A stretch of DNA of 64,000 bases from Isoetes taiwanensis (taxonomy: Eukaryota > Streptophyta > Lycopodiopsida > Isoetales > Isoetaceae): the NCBI GenBank assembly GCA_021234155.1, contig JAJEKV010000092.1, positions 3,854,561-3,918,560 of the forward strand. The letters are read 5' to 3'. The position numbers and the translations under genes are program-made. Below, one piece after another: positions 45,901 through 58,461 of this stretch (position 1 is the stretch's first letter; each line of letters starts with the position of its first letter). The notes under the pieces are model-generated. The model did no database searches. It saw nothing but the letters and a program-made list of their open reading frames with translations, and was not told where the DNA came from.

Positions 45901-47600
45901 TATCTCCGTTTTTTTTTAGGCCAACTTTTTAGAGTTGCCATGTTGAATGGCAATTTTGTCAAGATGCCATTCTTTTGAAGGTTAAATTCTTTCTTAGCCA
46001 TTCATTAGAGCTGCAATAAACAAGCACAAAAACACACCATCATATATAATTCACACATAAAGCTTAAAGGCCTTCCTATTATAATTCAATAGCCCAAAGT
46101 TTACAATTGCACCATGCGGCATTGCTTATGATCCATCCAATTAGCATAGATCATCTCATAGTCTGCATCTGCCATGTCAGGCGATGATAATGATAAGAAC
46201 ATCAACATTTCAAGAGTTTTCAGATTCAAAGATTCTCGATCATCATCCTTTATCAAGTTTTGCCTTCGAAATCTGCATTCACATTCTACAGAAGATGCTG
46301 GAAGAACTAGAACTTGGAATGGAATAACCCAACTTGGTTTCCAAACTCTTTTAAACTTTTTTGTAACGGTAGTTCCATCACACTCTTGAAATTCATCAAA
46401 TTCCTCATCTGACATATCATCTTCCTCGTCTATGTCTGGTTCTGCATTAAGATCTAAGGCATCATTAGATGCTTCAATGTCAACAATGCTAGAGGTAGTG
46501 CTTCTTGCTCCTCTTTTTGCTTGAGACTTATGAAAAGCTTTGAATATATCTTGTTGTAGAGGATCTTTTTTGGGTCTTACCATCCGCACCAAAAAGAATT
46601 GGTAAAACAAAGGAGACAACATATGAAATAAAACTAATACAATACCTTTCACTATCTCTGGAAACAAGCGTAGAGCATAATCCGAAGGAAAAAATGATCA
46701 CGAGCATAATCCCAAGGAAAAAATCTCTGTTTTTAGAGTCTGGCAAAACTGGTAAGATTATTCTATTTATGCGGTTTGGGAGGAAAAAGTTGACAGATAG
46801 ATGACAGCCAACCGATTGTGAAGAATCGGTTGCATTTGGCTTTTTGCACATGACACTTTCTAGTGCAAATTGTGGAATAGTTTGCAAAATAGGAAGAAAA
46901 GAAGAAGAATTGATGGCAAATGGCAGTAATACATTTACATGAAGAAGAATTGATGGCAATAACACAGTCTGATCATTACCTTTTCCTTAAAGTTTGATCC
47001 AAATTCCAAAACCGATTTTAGAATCCGAGTTCACAGGCCAATCCAATCCGAGTTTGGCAATCTTCTGAGTTTACAGTCCGATTTTTTGGCCGATTCTTCA
47101 GAATTACATCATTAATCTGGACTTGTCTGGTCTAGAATGCGGAGGCATGAAGAAGATTTCGGAACTCTGGCCTAACCGAAGAGCAGAAGACTTAGGATCG
47201 TCCGGCAGCAGCGGGGGCAATTGGAAAAGAGCGGCAACTTGGCAAGACTTGAGCTCATCAACAATTTTTTCAAGATTCCCCCTTTCTTTTTAATGTTTAA
47301 TGTTGGTTGGTTTGCTATTAATTTCGTAGTATCTCATTAATTACAAATTAGTAATGGTATTTTGTTCCAATTGGGGTAGGGAAATAAATGAATAATAGAA
47401 AATATATGTACTAGAAAATAATTTTTTTTTTAACCTTGCCATTCAATTGAAGGGTTACATTTGCCAAAGCCGTTCAAGCTGAATGGCATTATTTTCTCTT
47501 GCCGTTCATTCGCATGGCCGAAATAAAAACCGCCGTTCTTTGAAGGGCCAAAGGCCTCTTGAATGGCATTGCCATGTTCAAATTTAAGGCCTGCAAAGGA
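45900..47600 (-). mobile_element. hAT transposon remnant
   Basis: The coding remnant at 46101-46667 is flanked by subterminal repeats of GCCATTC or GCCGTTC. At 45905-45990 they read TTGAATGGCA and GATGCCATTC; at 47440-47560 they read TTGCCATTC, GCCGTTCAAG, TGAATGGCATT and TTGCCGTTCATT, in inverted arrangement. I could not define exact ends or the target duplication. Confidence 0.5.
46101..46667 (-). pseudogene. hAT transposase C-terminal dimerisation region
   Basis: Minus-strand frame of 188 aa. After an acidic linker (DIDEEDDMSDEEFDEF) it reads VLPASSVECECRFRRQNLIK and DDRESLNLKTLEMLMFLSL, then ANWMDHKQCR. This matches the hAT dimerisation block (ASSxECERGFSxQN, LExLM, W..K.R), with the Cys/Arg changes typical of decay. 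The catalytic core upstream is missing or unrecognisable, so this is a non-autonomous or degraded copy. Confidence 0.65.
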
Positions 47601-47758
47601 CCCAGAAAACAAAATTTGAACAGAAATCATCTCATTGCACCTTAAGCCGGAAGCCCTCAACCAATAGATTCAAATTTGCTTCTTGCCCTTATCACGAGAA
47701 TCTATTTTATTTGATTCGTACCTCCAGACCATGTCTGCCTCACCAGAGCCCTGCCCTA

Positions 47759-47940
47759 TTTTGGATATGACAAAAGATGACTGGCAGTTCTAGCCGTTAA
47801 GAGTAAATAAGATTTTGGTAGAGCATTTACTAAGTTGTTCCTAACTTTAAGGAACTCGTATTTTTGCATTTCATTTTGATAATGAATCAAGATCATTGCT
47901 TCTTTGTTGGTAGCACTTTGAAAACTCCTGTTTCTTAATA
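47759..47940 (+). repeat. 5' LTR
   Basis: 182 bp, from TTTTGGATATGACAAAAGAT to CTGTTTCTTAATA. It is followed at once by the tRNA-Met-type primer-binding site TGATATCAGAGC (47941-47952). Confidence 0.88.
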
Positions 47941-48011
47941 TGATATCAGAGCAGGTGGCTCTTAAGCCCAAGAGCTTTTGGAGATGAAGGAATGAGGAGC
48001 AGTCTATATAA

Positions 48012-48740
48012 ATGTCAAAATTTGTTGTGCAGCCTTGGCGGGTTGCTCGTGACAGGAGCATGGAAATGCTCAAGAACCATCTGGGACATGTCATTATTTG
48101 GTATGTCGTGTGGGGCTTTGGGCGCTCACTAAGAAACACCACAGATATGGCATGGAGGCTCTGGATGCTTGTAGCATGGCAAGCTGCAGGAACAGGAAAA
48201 GATCCCATGAAGAGGATAATGGCAGCAAGAAGGCTAGAGACACTGTTGATGGATTCTTCCAGTGCATGGCAAGTCTGCAAGCAGGTGCTTGAGAGTATGG
48301 GCAAAGACGAATTTAGCTTAAGGGGAGAACTGCTTGAGATTATAGGTAGAGAATGCATGAAGAAGCTAATGACAGCAAGAAAGCTAGAGATACTATTGAT
48401 GGATTCTTCCAGTGCATGGCAAGTCTGCCAGGTGCCTGAGAGTATGGACAAAGATGAATTTAGCTTAAGGGGAGAACTGAACAGCAAGAAGTGGGAACAT
48501 GTCGTGGCATCTAGAATTATTGTGGTCGTAAGCAATGGATGGCCATATTGTATTAGATTGCTTAAAAGTGGAAGCTGGGTGGAGGCAGTCAATGTCATTC
48601 TGAAGTTATGGATTGAGGATGATTGCCTATTATTGCTGAAGTTCATAGTATCACAGACTTTCAGGTTCACCTCTCGAGATTTACAAGAACTTGCTGCAGA
48701 TGCTGGCACATTTGCAATAAGTAGAGGCATATTGTTGTAA
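48012..48740 (+). pseudogene. LTR-element interior ORF with 150-bp tandem duplication and PEX6-like tail
   Basis: Open frame of about 242 codons. Two in-frame copies of a 150-bp (50-codon) unit start at about 48206 and 48356, both containing LLMDSSSAWQVC and DEFSLRGEL. The tail KFIVSQTFRFTSRDLQELAADAG (48640-48710) corresponds to the PEX6 segment QTSGF-PRDLxALxADAG. The rest is unrecognised. It is probably not a functional protein but captured sequence that stayed open. Confidence 0.5.
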
Positions 48741-48779
48741 AAGACCTCAGTAAAAAAAAAAAAAAAGCAACTAAAACTG

Positions 48780-49230
48780 CTATTATTGCAGCTGAAGAAG
48801 CACAATGGCATGGCAAGGCAGGGATGGCTAATGGAGTTATTGGGAGACTCCAGGACATTAAGAAAGTTTTTGATTGTGCAAAGTTGAGGACGGGGCTTGC
48901 TATAGGGACTCCAAAGATGCCAGATGTCAAATGGGAGGATGTTGGAAGACTAGAGGATGTAAAGAAAGCTATATTTGATATTGTGCAGAAAGTTCCAATA
49001 GCACATGGCTGTAAGGATGTTTTGGTCTTAGTGGTTGTTGCAGTTGAGGATGAAGATTCTGTTGTACTTTCTCTGCAACATTGCTTTCCTCATAAGATTG
49101 CTTTGGGGACACCCAATAAGAATGATCAGCTTGAGTGTCTTCGCCACTACATTAGAATTGAGAGAGTTGATTCTAATATCTCAGCTCTAGTGAAGGATGT
49201 TCTTGGTCGTGTAGAAGCATTTATTCGTAA
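48780..49230 (+). pseudogene. PEX6: PEX6 (peroxisomal AAA ATPase) fragment captured in the LTR element
   Basis: AIGTPKMPDVKWEDVGRLED and VKKAIFDIVQ (48893-48990) match the start of the PEX6 D2 AAA module (GxPKVPNVKWEDVGGLEDVK). The expected Walker A sequence is missing, because the frame switches to VVVAVEDEDSVVLSL. HCFPHKIALGTPNKNDQLEC and RHYIRIERVDSNISALVKDV (49078-49205) look like the D1 C-terminal region, so the pieces are out of order. No introns are seen, which suggests capture from mRNA. Function: none expected. Confidence 0.6.
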
Positions 49231-50439
49231 GGATGATAGTGCATCAAGTGCATTGACTCCCACGGATGACAAAGAAATACTAGTTTCTGAAGGAGTTCGA
49301 AGTGAAGTTATTGGTGTAGAGGCAATTGTTCTTGCGAATGACGTAGAAATGCGAGTTGCGCATGGTCAAGTTTCCGCTTTTTATTCTAGCAACTCGAATA
49401 GATGCAAAAGGTATCTTATTTTTGTTGCATGCATGTTTGTTTTTGATGTGTTGATGACTCTATGTGAGGGGAGTGTAAAAGGAGTTTGTGGAAGAAATGT
49501 GGTAACAAACCTTGTAGTCCAAACAGCCTGGTATGATGCACATCTGGAAGGTAGATTCCTACACATATCTGTTCCTAAGAAATGGAGGGCGCAAGAAGTT
49601 GCTCCAATGAAGGTATCTCTTTCCATTCATTTAATAATTGAGCACTTACAGAATAGATATTATTCGTATGCACAAGAGAAGACACTGGCTGTTCCAAATT
49701 TGTTAGTGAAATGTCAAAATGTTCCCTAACCAAACAAGATGCAGATACAGAATTGATTATGATTTACACAAATGATTCATCTTACAACAGTTTTACAGCT
49801 CTCAAACGTAGAATCAGAGAGATGGCAAAGTGAAGGTGTACAATAGCCAATTATTTCGGAAAATGAAGAGGGGGCATGGCCTTAAGATTGGGTGTTTCAT
49901 GTGGAGTAGGATTGAGTGCTTCATGTGGAATCAGGTGCTGTTCAGATGCGTCTGGTTCATGTTGAACAGAGAAGAGGTGATGCAGGAGATACATGTGCTT
50001 AGTTTGGCTAAGAAGCTAATAATAGTCTCAGATGCAGTAAGATGTTTGGCAAATCTTGCCAAGGTGAAGGCGTACCTTAGAAAACGTGGAAGTTTATGGC
50101 AGGAGAAGAGGGTGCAAGGCCTTAGGATCATCGAGCAAGGGTTATGCACAAGGCCTATGTCAAATCACAAGAAAAAAATTTCAACTTTGGCTTTAGAGTT
50201 TTTGGGAAGAATTGGGTCGACATTGCAGAGCCAAGTTCTAAGTTTCAGACGCATGTCCAGGAACTTTTACCTTGAGAAGATTGTTGATGGGAAGATGCCA
50301 TTGGTATTCTTTTTCAAGATGCAGGGGGAGAGCATATGGTTTTGGTTCAACAATTGGATATTGGGTCCACCTGATCTTTTGCATCATGAAATAGAATATA
50401 TGAACTTGATGCTTATGCAAAGAATTCATACGTTCAGAA

Positions 50440-50920
50440 TTCATCCAGGTTATGGTGTTGCAGTGGCATATGGAGCGATGAATAGATTTGATGCTGACAG
50501 TTATGATGCCAATGCAAGGTATGGAGCAGCACCGTCTGGATATGGTAGTAGTTATGATCGTGCACTAGTGGTGCATATGGAAGTGGACCTGGAACATGTA
50601 GTTATGGCACAGCATTGGAGCCAGAAGTGCAAAGGGATAATAAAGAATCCTCTGATGGTTTTGAATGGAGCAGCACCATCTGGATATGGTAGTAGTTATG
50701 ATCGTGCACTAGTGGTGCATATGGAAATGGTCCTGGAACAGGTAGTTATGGCGCAGCATTGGAGCCAGAAGTGCAAATGGATAATAAAGAATCCTCTGAT
50801 GGTTTTGACTCAACTCAAAAGGGAAAGAAACATTCAATGGCAGATGGTGCATCAATTTGGAGACCAGGCAGAACAACAGGCGTATCATCTTGCCAAGATA
50901 CGGGTAGGCTGGCTATAGAG
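50440..50920 (+). pseudogene. Gly/Tyr-rich RNA-binding-protein-like fragment with 144-bp tandem duplication
   Basis: The code reads DSYDANARYGAAPSGYGSSY, a Gly/Tyr-rich low-complexity style seen in hnRNP-like proteins. A 144-bp unit beginning at 50521 (ATGGAGCAGCACCGTCTGG) is repeated at 50665. Other frames overlap to 51052. This is likely another captured host segment inside the LTR element. The identity is tentative. Confidence 0.35.
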
Positions 50921-51598
50921 CATCAAGTGGGGCTACATGCTCTAGAGGTTACGCCGGAGGCTTTACAGACTGTTATAAAAGTACATGATACCCTGATAAC
51001 ACTTGGGGTTCTGAAACCTGTAATGCTAATTCTACTGTTGGAGCTGGACTAGGAAAATCATTTTTCTGTAATGCTGAAATCGTGTATTTGATCATGTCCT
51101 TTCTGCCAAAGCCATTAAGGCAAAAAGAGCAGAAAAAGGGCATGAGTGAGCGTAAGGTAGGACCTGGGAGATGATCACCTGGAAGCAGGTCCATATGGTC
51201 TACAACTTTCTGCCTTAATGAATTTGTACACTTCAAAGGGATCATCCCGTTTCTACTGAACCCCTAAAATGCTTTTGGAACATAAGACAATTATAAGAAA
51301 AATTGGTTTAGAGTTAATAAGTTAGAAGGGTAATTCCCACATAGGCCATGAACTTTAGAAACATTTAAAGTATTCTAATAGGGAGTAGATACAGTGGTCA
51401 AGTTTATCTTCAATCTAATAAGAGCCATACACTGGTAAAGCATTATGATATTGTTAATAAAAAAACCCTGCCTTGTCCGTAGATCAGGGGGCCAGTGCAT
51501 AAACATAGTTCAAATAAAATCATTCCGAACTAAAATAGTTGCAGCAAGGAGAGTAGGATGTTGCAGCAACTAGCAGGCCCTACCCTCACTATGCACTA

Positions 51599-53180
51599 TG
51601 TGACGCTCCCAGAACATATACGACGCTCGGGCGTATACATACGGGGACTTCCCCCTCCCATGGCACCCGTCTAACTCCGGCCATCTATGGTAAGATGCTC
51701 GAGTGAAGGACACAGAGGGGTCATTCGGCCCACGCCTTCAATGGGGCTCCTATGTCGCGGAAGCGTGAATACAAGGTCAGCATACAGCATAATCATATCA
51801 TAAATACCACCACGAAGGGTGGCACATCCATCCAACTGATAATAACAGAGAAGATACATTTAATACTAGAGAAAACAACCCAAACCCATGGTTCTACCCC
51901 GGCTCAGACTCCAGTGAGGATCGACTGACGGCTAGGTCTCAAGAGATCAGCAGACCAAATCTTGGCATGGCGTTGGCTGGCATAGAACATCGGCTAGGGT
52001 TGTCCACTCCATCCGCCCCTCCTGTGCACACTTTGCAGATGAGTCAAGTCATGCCATGGCATCACTATAGCCTTCCGGAGACGCAGACTCAAGGTACCAC
52101 CCTTCGAGCCTACTCCAGGTTTCATGAAGATCTGTCCGATGAGGCAGGTCGGGGAAGCGTCCCCTTCTATCACAGCGGTTCCATGGGTGAGTTAGAGAAT
52201 ACGTGCCGCATCAGCGACCCTCGCATCCGTACCCGACCTACTCCCTTAACTTTATCTTCAAAGTGCAGGATGCCCCATACGGGTCACACCTCTGCACCCA
52301 GGGAGTGTCAGACCCATACGCGGCCCTATACGTGACCGGCTATCAGGCCTAGCCCAATGTAGGAGTCCCAGGAGCCTTTTATGTTCGTGCAAGACCCCAC
52401 CCCCACTTCACCACTGCGTCCCGTCTCTGGTGCTAAGCAATTCCATAGCATCCACGACTCGGTGGTCCCTTGTGCACATGCCGCATCTAATGGGAATAAT
52501 ACAGGGCTCTATCTAGGAGCATACTACAATACATGGGCTCAGAGGTCTCTACCCCCCTTTAATCCCTGCTTTACGGAAGCTGACAGAGATACTTTCATAG
52601 ATTCATCCATCCTTACTTAACAAAGCATAATCCATAATTGAAATATAATCCTAAATATCAAAGAAGGGTTAATCCTAACAAAGATAACCAGAGAAGACTA
52701 ACTGAGGCACTATCCTAGAAGCTCAAGCTAGACTACCCACTAACCCGAGTTTCTGCTAGAACCGTTATCATGGGGCACCTCCATCTTTCAGCAACTTGGG
52801 TGTTCAGCAACAACTTCAGCAACTTGGGTGTTCAGCAACAGCTTCAGCAGCTTGGGCGCTCAGCAACAACTCCTCCTGGCTCGATTTTGGGGCCAAATGG
52901 GACAAGGGTTCAATTTGATGCCCCAAGTTAGCATTCCCATGCTGGCCAATCGAATTTGGCCAAGTGGCACCTTCCTAATTAATCTATTATCCTAATTAAG
53001 TCAATTAGATATTATTTCCTTAATTATAGGTGATTAACCTTTAATAATTAATTTAGCATAGCTAAATTAATCCCTTTTAGGTCAACCCCCTAGGTTAAAA
53101 TACCCCATGGTGGCGTATCTTTACTGGGTGACGTGTCAGTATATTTATACGTATACCGTATAAATACTTGAAACGTCACA
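51599..53180. mobile_element. 1.58-kb TG...CA repeat, solo-LTR-like (copy A)
   Basis: Begins TGTGACGCTCCCAGAACATA and ends AACGTCACA. Flanks CACTA and CAATA are one base from a 5-bp duplication. A palindromic TATA-rich stretch (TATTTATACGTATACCGTAT) lies near the right end, and a tandem repeat of about 32 bp (CAGCAACTTGGGTGTTCAGC) occurs three times at 52775-52870. It is homologous, in inverse orientation, to 62081-63554. It is nested in the LTR element. Open frames inside (51967-52335 and others) look incidental. Confidence 0.7.
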
Positions 53181-53409
53181 CAATACAAAATGGCTACTCA
53201 AATATGTAAATAACTTTTAAGAATGGTGATCATATCTCTAAGGGGATAGAGAAGAAGTGGAGTCAGTTTTGAATTGGCTAAGGGGGAGTGCCTCACAAAG
53301 TCTTTTTACATAAATTGTCAACATTCGTATGGACAGTGTAGACAGATGCAGAAAGTTTTTAGTTCCATATTTCTTCTAGCATTCTAGCAGTCATCTTCTT
53401 GAGGGGGAG

Positions 53410-53591
53410 TGTTGGATATGACAAAAGATGACTGGCAGTTCTAGCCGTTAAGAGTAGAGAAGATTTTGGTAGAGCATTCACTAAGTTGTTCCTAAGTTTA
53501 AGAAACTCGTATATTTGTATTTCATTTTGATAATGAATCAAGATCATCGCTTCTTTGTTGCTAGCGCTTTGAAAACTTCCGTTTCTTAATA
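53410..53591 (+). repeat. 3' LTR
   Basis: 182 bp starting TGTTGGATATGACAAAAGAT, preceded by the purine tract GAGGGGGAG and followed by the target-site copy CCCTA. Aligned with the 5' LTR it shows scattered substitutions. Confidence 0.9.
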
Positions 53592-53596
53592 CCCTA

Positions 53597-55212
53597 TACA
53601 AGGGCAAATAAAAGAACAAAATCTAACACCAAAAACCTCTGCAGCCAAGCCTCTGTCACCGCAACAATTCTAAAAAGGAAATATTGGACATCATGCCTCT
53701 TCCTGGCTACTAATAGGTAGTTGCAGACCAAAACCACTAGGAAGAAAAATAATTCTCCCAAAAGATTCAAAGGAAAAACTCTGCCCAACACTAAGAAGAA
53801 AAAATACTTCTCCCAAAGAAAATCAAAGGAGAAACTCCTGCCCACAGCGAGCCTGCCAGTGTCAACAATATATGAATCCAGATACATACAAAAAGGGAAA
53901 TTTTTAACCTTCGATTTCATTTGTTGAAAACTCGAAAATAGGATTGTGGAAACTTACATGAAGATCTACAAAGCTTTGTAGGTAGAGCATCTATTACTTC
54001 TAATTTCGATGTGATTCTCATAGATGTGAATCATTATCGAGTCAAAGAACTTCAAACAGCGGATAGAACTTTGGAAGTAAGATAATAAATTAGTGAAAGA
54101 TGAAGAAGAAGAAGGAATAGGAATGAGAAAAAGTTGGGCTAAGATCACCTATTTTTCAAGAGGGAAGATTAAACAAAACCTTAGCTGTTGAGGGAGCCCC
54201 TCGTATTCTATGGAAGTTAGGAAATGTCAGAGGCTCTTTCAAGTTCAACCATATATTCTAGGGAAGGTGAATGTGTGTGATGGTATATTCTAGGGAAGGT
54301 GCATGTGTGTGATGGTCTACTGTTGCATCTTATAATTTGGACAAGGCCACCAACAACATTTATTATGTCATGCACAATTTGGACAAGGCCACCAACAACA
54401 TTTATTACGTCATGTATGCATCGCTCGAAACCATATAAGACTCCCTACCAACTAACCTTCATTCCCATAAACTAACCTTCATTCCCTAGTCGATCTCAAA
54501 TTTGCTCTCACCTTTTGAAGCTAGTCTAAATTGAAGCTTAGATATTGCATACCCTTAGATCACAACTCTCATAAGTTCCATGTGTTTGCTTCCTCCACGG
54601 TCCTACATGCTGCTTCTCGAAAACATATTATTCATTGTGCAGGAAAAGGGTGGAGGCAATGTCATCGTGGTCTAGAGCCATGGCAAAACATTTACAAGTG
54701 ACATTTGCCACATAACTTTGCAAAATTGAACTTTACAAATAATGCCTGTACCATGGCACACGTTTGCCCCATGTCAAAAATTGCAACAGCAAGAATGCGT
54801 AGCTCAATAAAGAACTAAGCATATCTAAGCATACAAAACACAGGATTACGAGAAGTGAGCAATTTTTTTCTCTCCAGATCTGGAATAAAGTCATTTCAGG
54901 AACTCTGTTTTTATGTATTTAATCCCGTCCAGGGTATGGTACAAGTAATGCATACCTAGCATATCATGCATCTCTGAGCTTACAATGTGATATGCTAGTG
55001 AACATCAACATTAGCATTTATTTGTAAAATTGGGAGTTCTATGAGATTGTCCATTACACAACAACCATGTCTGGCCACTGCATTTTCTGGAATACGCCAC
55101 CTTTTTTTATCTGTCGTGTGCATGTGCTAGTATAAACAATGTAAGCATGCTTCCAAATCCATAGCATGCTCTTTCCAAATCACCACGTAGAATGATGCAC
55201 CATTCAGCTCCA
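53597..55212. other. Spacer with short tandem duplications
   Basis: A 32-bp unit (TATATTCTAGGGAAGGTG...) is repeated at 54252-54315 and a 42-bp unit (AATTTGGACAAGGCCACCAA) at 54334-54416. No gene recognised. The WDR82-like gene ends at 55213. Confidence 0.4.
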
Positions 55213-58200
55213 TTAACTTGGGTCTGGATGAGCAGCTTGCTTTACAGAGTTCAACTTTGTCAGGTCAGGTATCCAGAAGGCAAGAACAACAGATGCACTT
55301 GCAAACATTAGTCGCCGAGGTGCCCACTTCACAACTGCTGGTATGCCACAGTTATTTGTCCAACATGCAACCTGCAGTTTCCAAGAACAAGGTATAATCG
55401 ACAGAAACAAAAATGTTACAACTTTTATACCAGTACTCACTTCGACACCCGTGATTGCACTCCATACCCGTAGGCTCCCATCACCAGAACCTAATTCAGG
55501 AACATGCCAAAAAATAGAACATGTAAATTTTCTGAACAGAACAAGTGTACCATGTGACAATGAGTGAATCTCATCTTCTTTTAGCTCATAGTTTGTTTTA
55601 CTAAAAGATGTTTCATGAGAGGATAAATAGTAATAAAGCCTATTGTCAATCTGGGAATAGAGAGAGCTGTTGGAGGACTCTTATGGGCCACAAGAATTGG
55701 TAGCCAACTTGTACAACTTAACTTGGCAAATGTGGTGCCTGGGCTTTTTACAACAACAGCAAATCAACTTCTTCCTAAACTGTTTGCCGTATCCTACCAG
55801 TGTTTGGTACTTAGCATACATGTCTTGACTAGTTGAATCTTGCAGAGCTACCTGCCGTCCTGCATCTTTAGGTGAGTGTACGCCTCGTAGTCCTGGCATA
55901 AGCCCGAACAATACAGCCACTACCTTGTGGAAGTTGATTGATGAGCTATATGGCAGAAATCCAAGGAAAATCAAGTCTAAGGGCCTTTTAGAGCATTGAA
56001 TTGCCATATCAAAGGTCTCTCACTCCCTCCTCCTACCTAATTCTATATAGCATTCCATCTCCATAGACAATAAAACACGAGGCAATTCAATTCTCTGAGT
56101 CACACAGATACATTCTTCATTCCCAACCTGTTGACTATACTTTGGTTCAATGAAGATGGCAAAGATGATCGAGTGACTGAGGTAAGAACAGCTAGTCCCC
56201 ATGACTCATATAGAGGACACACCAAAATTTGCGACTCTTTGTGCTGGGGATATGTCCAAGTTCATTCTGACATTGCTACTCAATTAAGATGCACCTCCAG
56301 GGCATCTTAGTTACTATATCCTTCGACTCAAGCCAAGACCAGCTAAGGCCAACCCAGTATGAGACAACAACTGTCCTGCGCATGTCCAAAAGACAGCCAA
56401 TGTCTCAGGCACCTGTTTGGAATATATCCATGACCTTCCAGTTTCGATTTGCATCAGCTCATCAATAAAAATATCTCCCATCTATCTGAAAAGTACGTTC
56501 CAAACTGACCTGAAATTACAAATTGCCCATCAGGACTGAAAGATGCTTCCAATGTACCCCCATCACGATTAGGCTTCAGGGTAAAACCATGCAGCTGAAA
56601 AAAATATCACAACTTATTGTCAAATATGCAGAACTTTTAACCACTGACATATTGCCAAATATAGGTACATTAATAAGTATGTTTGCTCAACCTAGAGAGA
56701 CAATCTCAAACAATATCCAGATAATCAATGACCAATGCTTTAAACGGATCCAACGACGCCTAAATTGAAGGAAAATTGGACCAAGCAGATACACCCAATC
56801 GTTGCTACAAAACAATTCAAATTGTTGCTATAAAACAATTCAGATGTCATTTAATCAATCGTCAGAACTTAGAATCATCCGGCTCATTACATTTTAAACA
56901 CCCACCAAACCATGGAAGTGCATGTTGTTTACTTTTGGGCTTTATTAAATCCTATAAATTGGCTGTTTCATGGCCACTCGATGATCGATCTCAAACACTT
57001 GATCCAGCATCTGACATACATGTTATGGCACGCCTGGACATCATCTTTCCAGCACCCAACATACATGTTATGGCATGCCTGGACATCACCCTTCCATCTT
57101 TAAGTTGTCGAATCTTGACCTGGGACTGCTCATGCCCATTTGCAAGCATTTTATGGGATATTTGGACCATTCCTAAGAACAAGTCCTCTCTGTATGGAAA
57201 CTGACTTAGGTTCATAGGAAAAATAAATGCTTGACCTGCCTAAGATCTCTAAACTGTTTATTGTAGATCTTCAATTTAGCAAGCAAATACAAGATTGTCC
57301 ACTCTTCTATGTGAGGGTACAATTCATATTACAATTAGTCCAGATTGAAAAACACAGTTTACCTTTTTGCCAACATATGCATCGACAACATATACATGGC
57401 TATTTGTAGTTGAGAGTAGCATGAGCTTTCCGTCGTTACTGAATTTCATCCCTGATACTTCTATAGTATCACCCCCTACAAGAAATGTGTCAAATGGTCC
57501 CTGTCAAAATCCAAAAATTCCATGAGTGGAATGCTTCGAATATTGCTTAGCAAAAGCATGCTCTCATATGTACCTTTTCAAATGATCGCACATCAAATAA
57601 TTTAATAGCTCCCCCTTCCATAGCAACAGAAAACACTAGGCCTTGCTGATCGTATGCTACTGCTGGCCGGCCACGTACATTGAGAAGACCCTGCTACCAT
57701 AAACAGAATTTTAGTTTGATACAATCTGCATTGAAACAAGGTGATAAATCCCAATTCATAATTTTCCCATATACCTGGCATACATTGCTTCTGAGGTCCC
57801 AAAGACGGACAGTGTGGTCCAGAGACCCTGACATAAAGCTGTCATTCTTGGGAGACATGCAAAGGGAGACAACCCTGCCCAAAGTTTTAGAAATTTTAAA
57901 AGCTTAGATGCCAATTATCAGGTAAAGCATGTTACAAGAAAGTACCTGTCCTTATGGCCCTTGAAGTAACGCAAATATCGATTATCATATAGGGACAAAT
58001 AACGTAAAGAATCTAAAACGCAATATACAATGTCAATTTGCAAACTTGGTAGAGCTGTGCCATTCAATGCTTACCATCATAATTGTTCTTTGATGAATAA
58101 ATGACAGAGCTTGTATGATGAGTGAAACATATTTGATCTGCCCCATATTTCTTACTGTTTACTGTCTTCACAAGCCTGCAGCCTTTTATTAATTAAAAGC

Positions 58201-58461
58201 GTCCCAAGTATCTATCAGTAATAAACTTACGTCGCACTTGCAGTGTCGTAAAGGCGGATTGATGCATCATCGCAGGCAGTCACCAATAGATCATCAGTTC
58301 GATGAAAATCCAACGAATTAATCTTCCCTCCCTACAAAGAAGCCTCTTACTTAAGATATGTTTTTCCTAAAATATTTTTTGAAGGCGGATATCAAACTCA
58401 CATAATCCTTGAAAATGGCTGCTATAGACATATGCTTTACCGTGTCCTCGCTTATTTCCAT
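55213..58461 (-). CDS. WDR82/Swd2-like WD40 protein (COMPASS subunit, plant S2L type)
   Basis: Ten exons on the minus strand: 58402-58461 (ATG 58461), 58231-58331, 58075-58175, 57946-58012, 57775-57874, 57574-57690, 57363-57500, 56510-56594, 55441-55490 and 55213-55371. All introns are GT-AG and the frame is intact, 325 aa, the usual family length. Signature blocks: [56 protein letters not shown] followed by [60 protein letters not shown] and [20 protein letters not shown]. It should fold as a seven-bladed propeller. Family role: Swd2/WDR82 links the Set1/COMPASS H3K4 methyltransferase to Pol II and is also found in PP1-PNUTS phosphatase complexes. Intron 8 (55491-56509) is the largest and holds nothing recognised. 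Confidence 0.95.
57000..57110. repeat. 48-bp tandem duplication in WDR82-like intron
   Basis: ACATACATGTTATGGCACGC followed by CTGGACATCATC repeats at about 57010 and 57058 in diverged form, within intron 7. Confidence 0.7.

Larger units (their letters stand above)
47759..53591 (+). mobile_element. Non-autonomous copia-like LTR retrotransposon with host gene fragments
   Basis: Two similar LTRs of 182 bp (47759-47940 and 53410-53591) flank about 5.5 kb. Direct repeats CCCTA at 47754-47758 and 53592-53596 fit a 5-bp target duplication. A primer-binding site (TGATATCAGAGC at 47941, one mismatch from the initiator tRNA-Met PBS) and a purine tract (GAGGGGGAG before 53410) are present. The interior has no recognisable gag or pol. 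Instead it holds PEX6-like fragments, internal tandem duplications and a TG...CA repeat (51599-53180). The LTRs differ at a modest number of positions, and the 5' LTR starts TT instead of TG. Confidence 0.85.

Noticed and set aside
47756..48811. 351-aa minus-strand ORF
   Set aside because: It is antisense to the LTR and to the PEX6-like fragments and shows no motif of its own.
51967..52620. Plus-strand ORFs of 122 and 79 aa as genes
   Set aside because: They lie within the 1.5-kb repeat, have no recognisable motifs, and are not kept open in the inverted copy at 62-63.5 kb.
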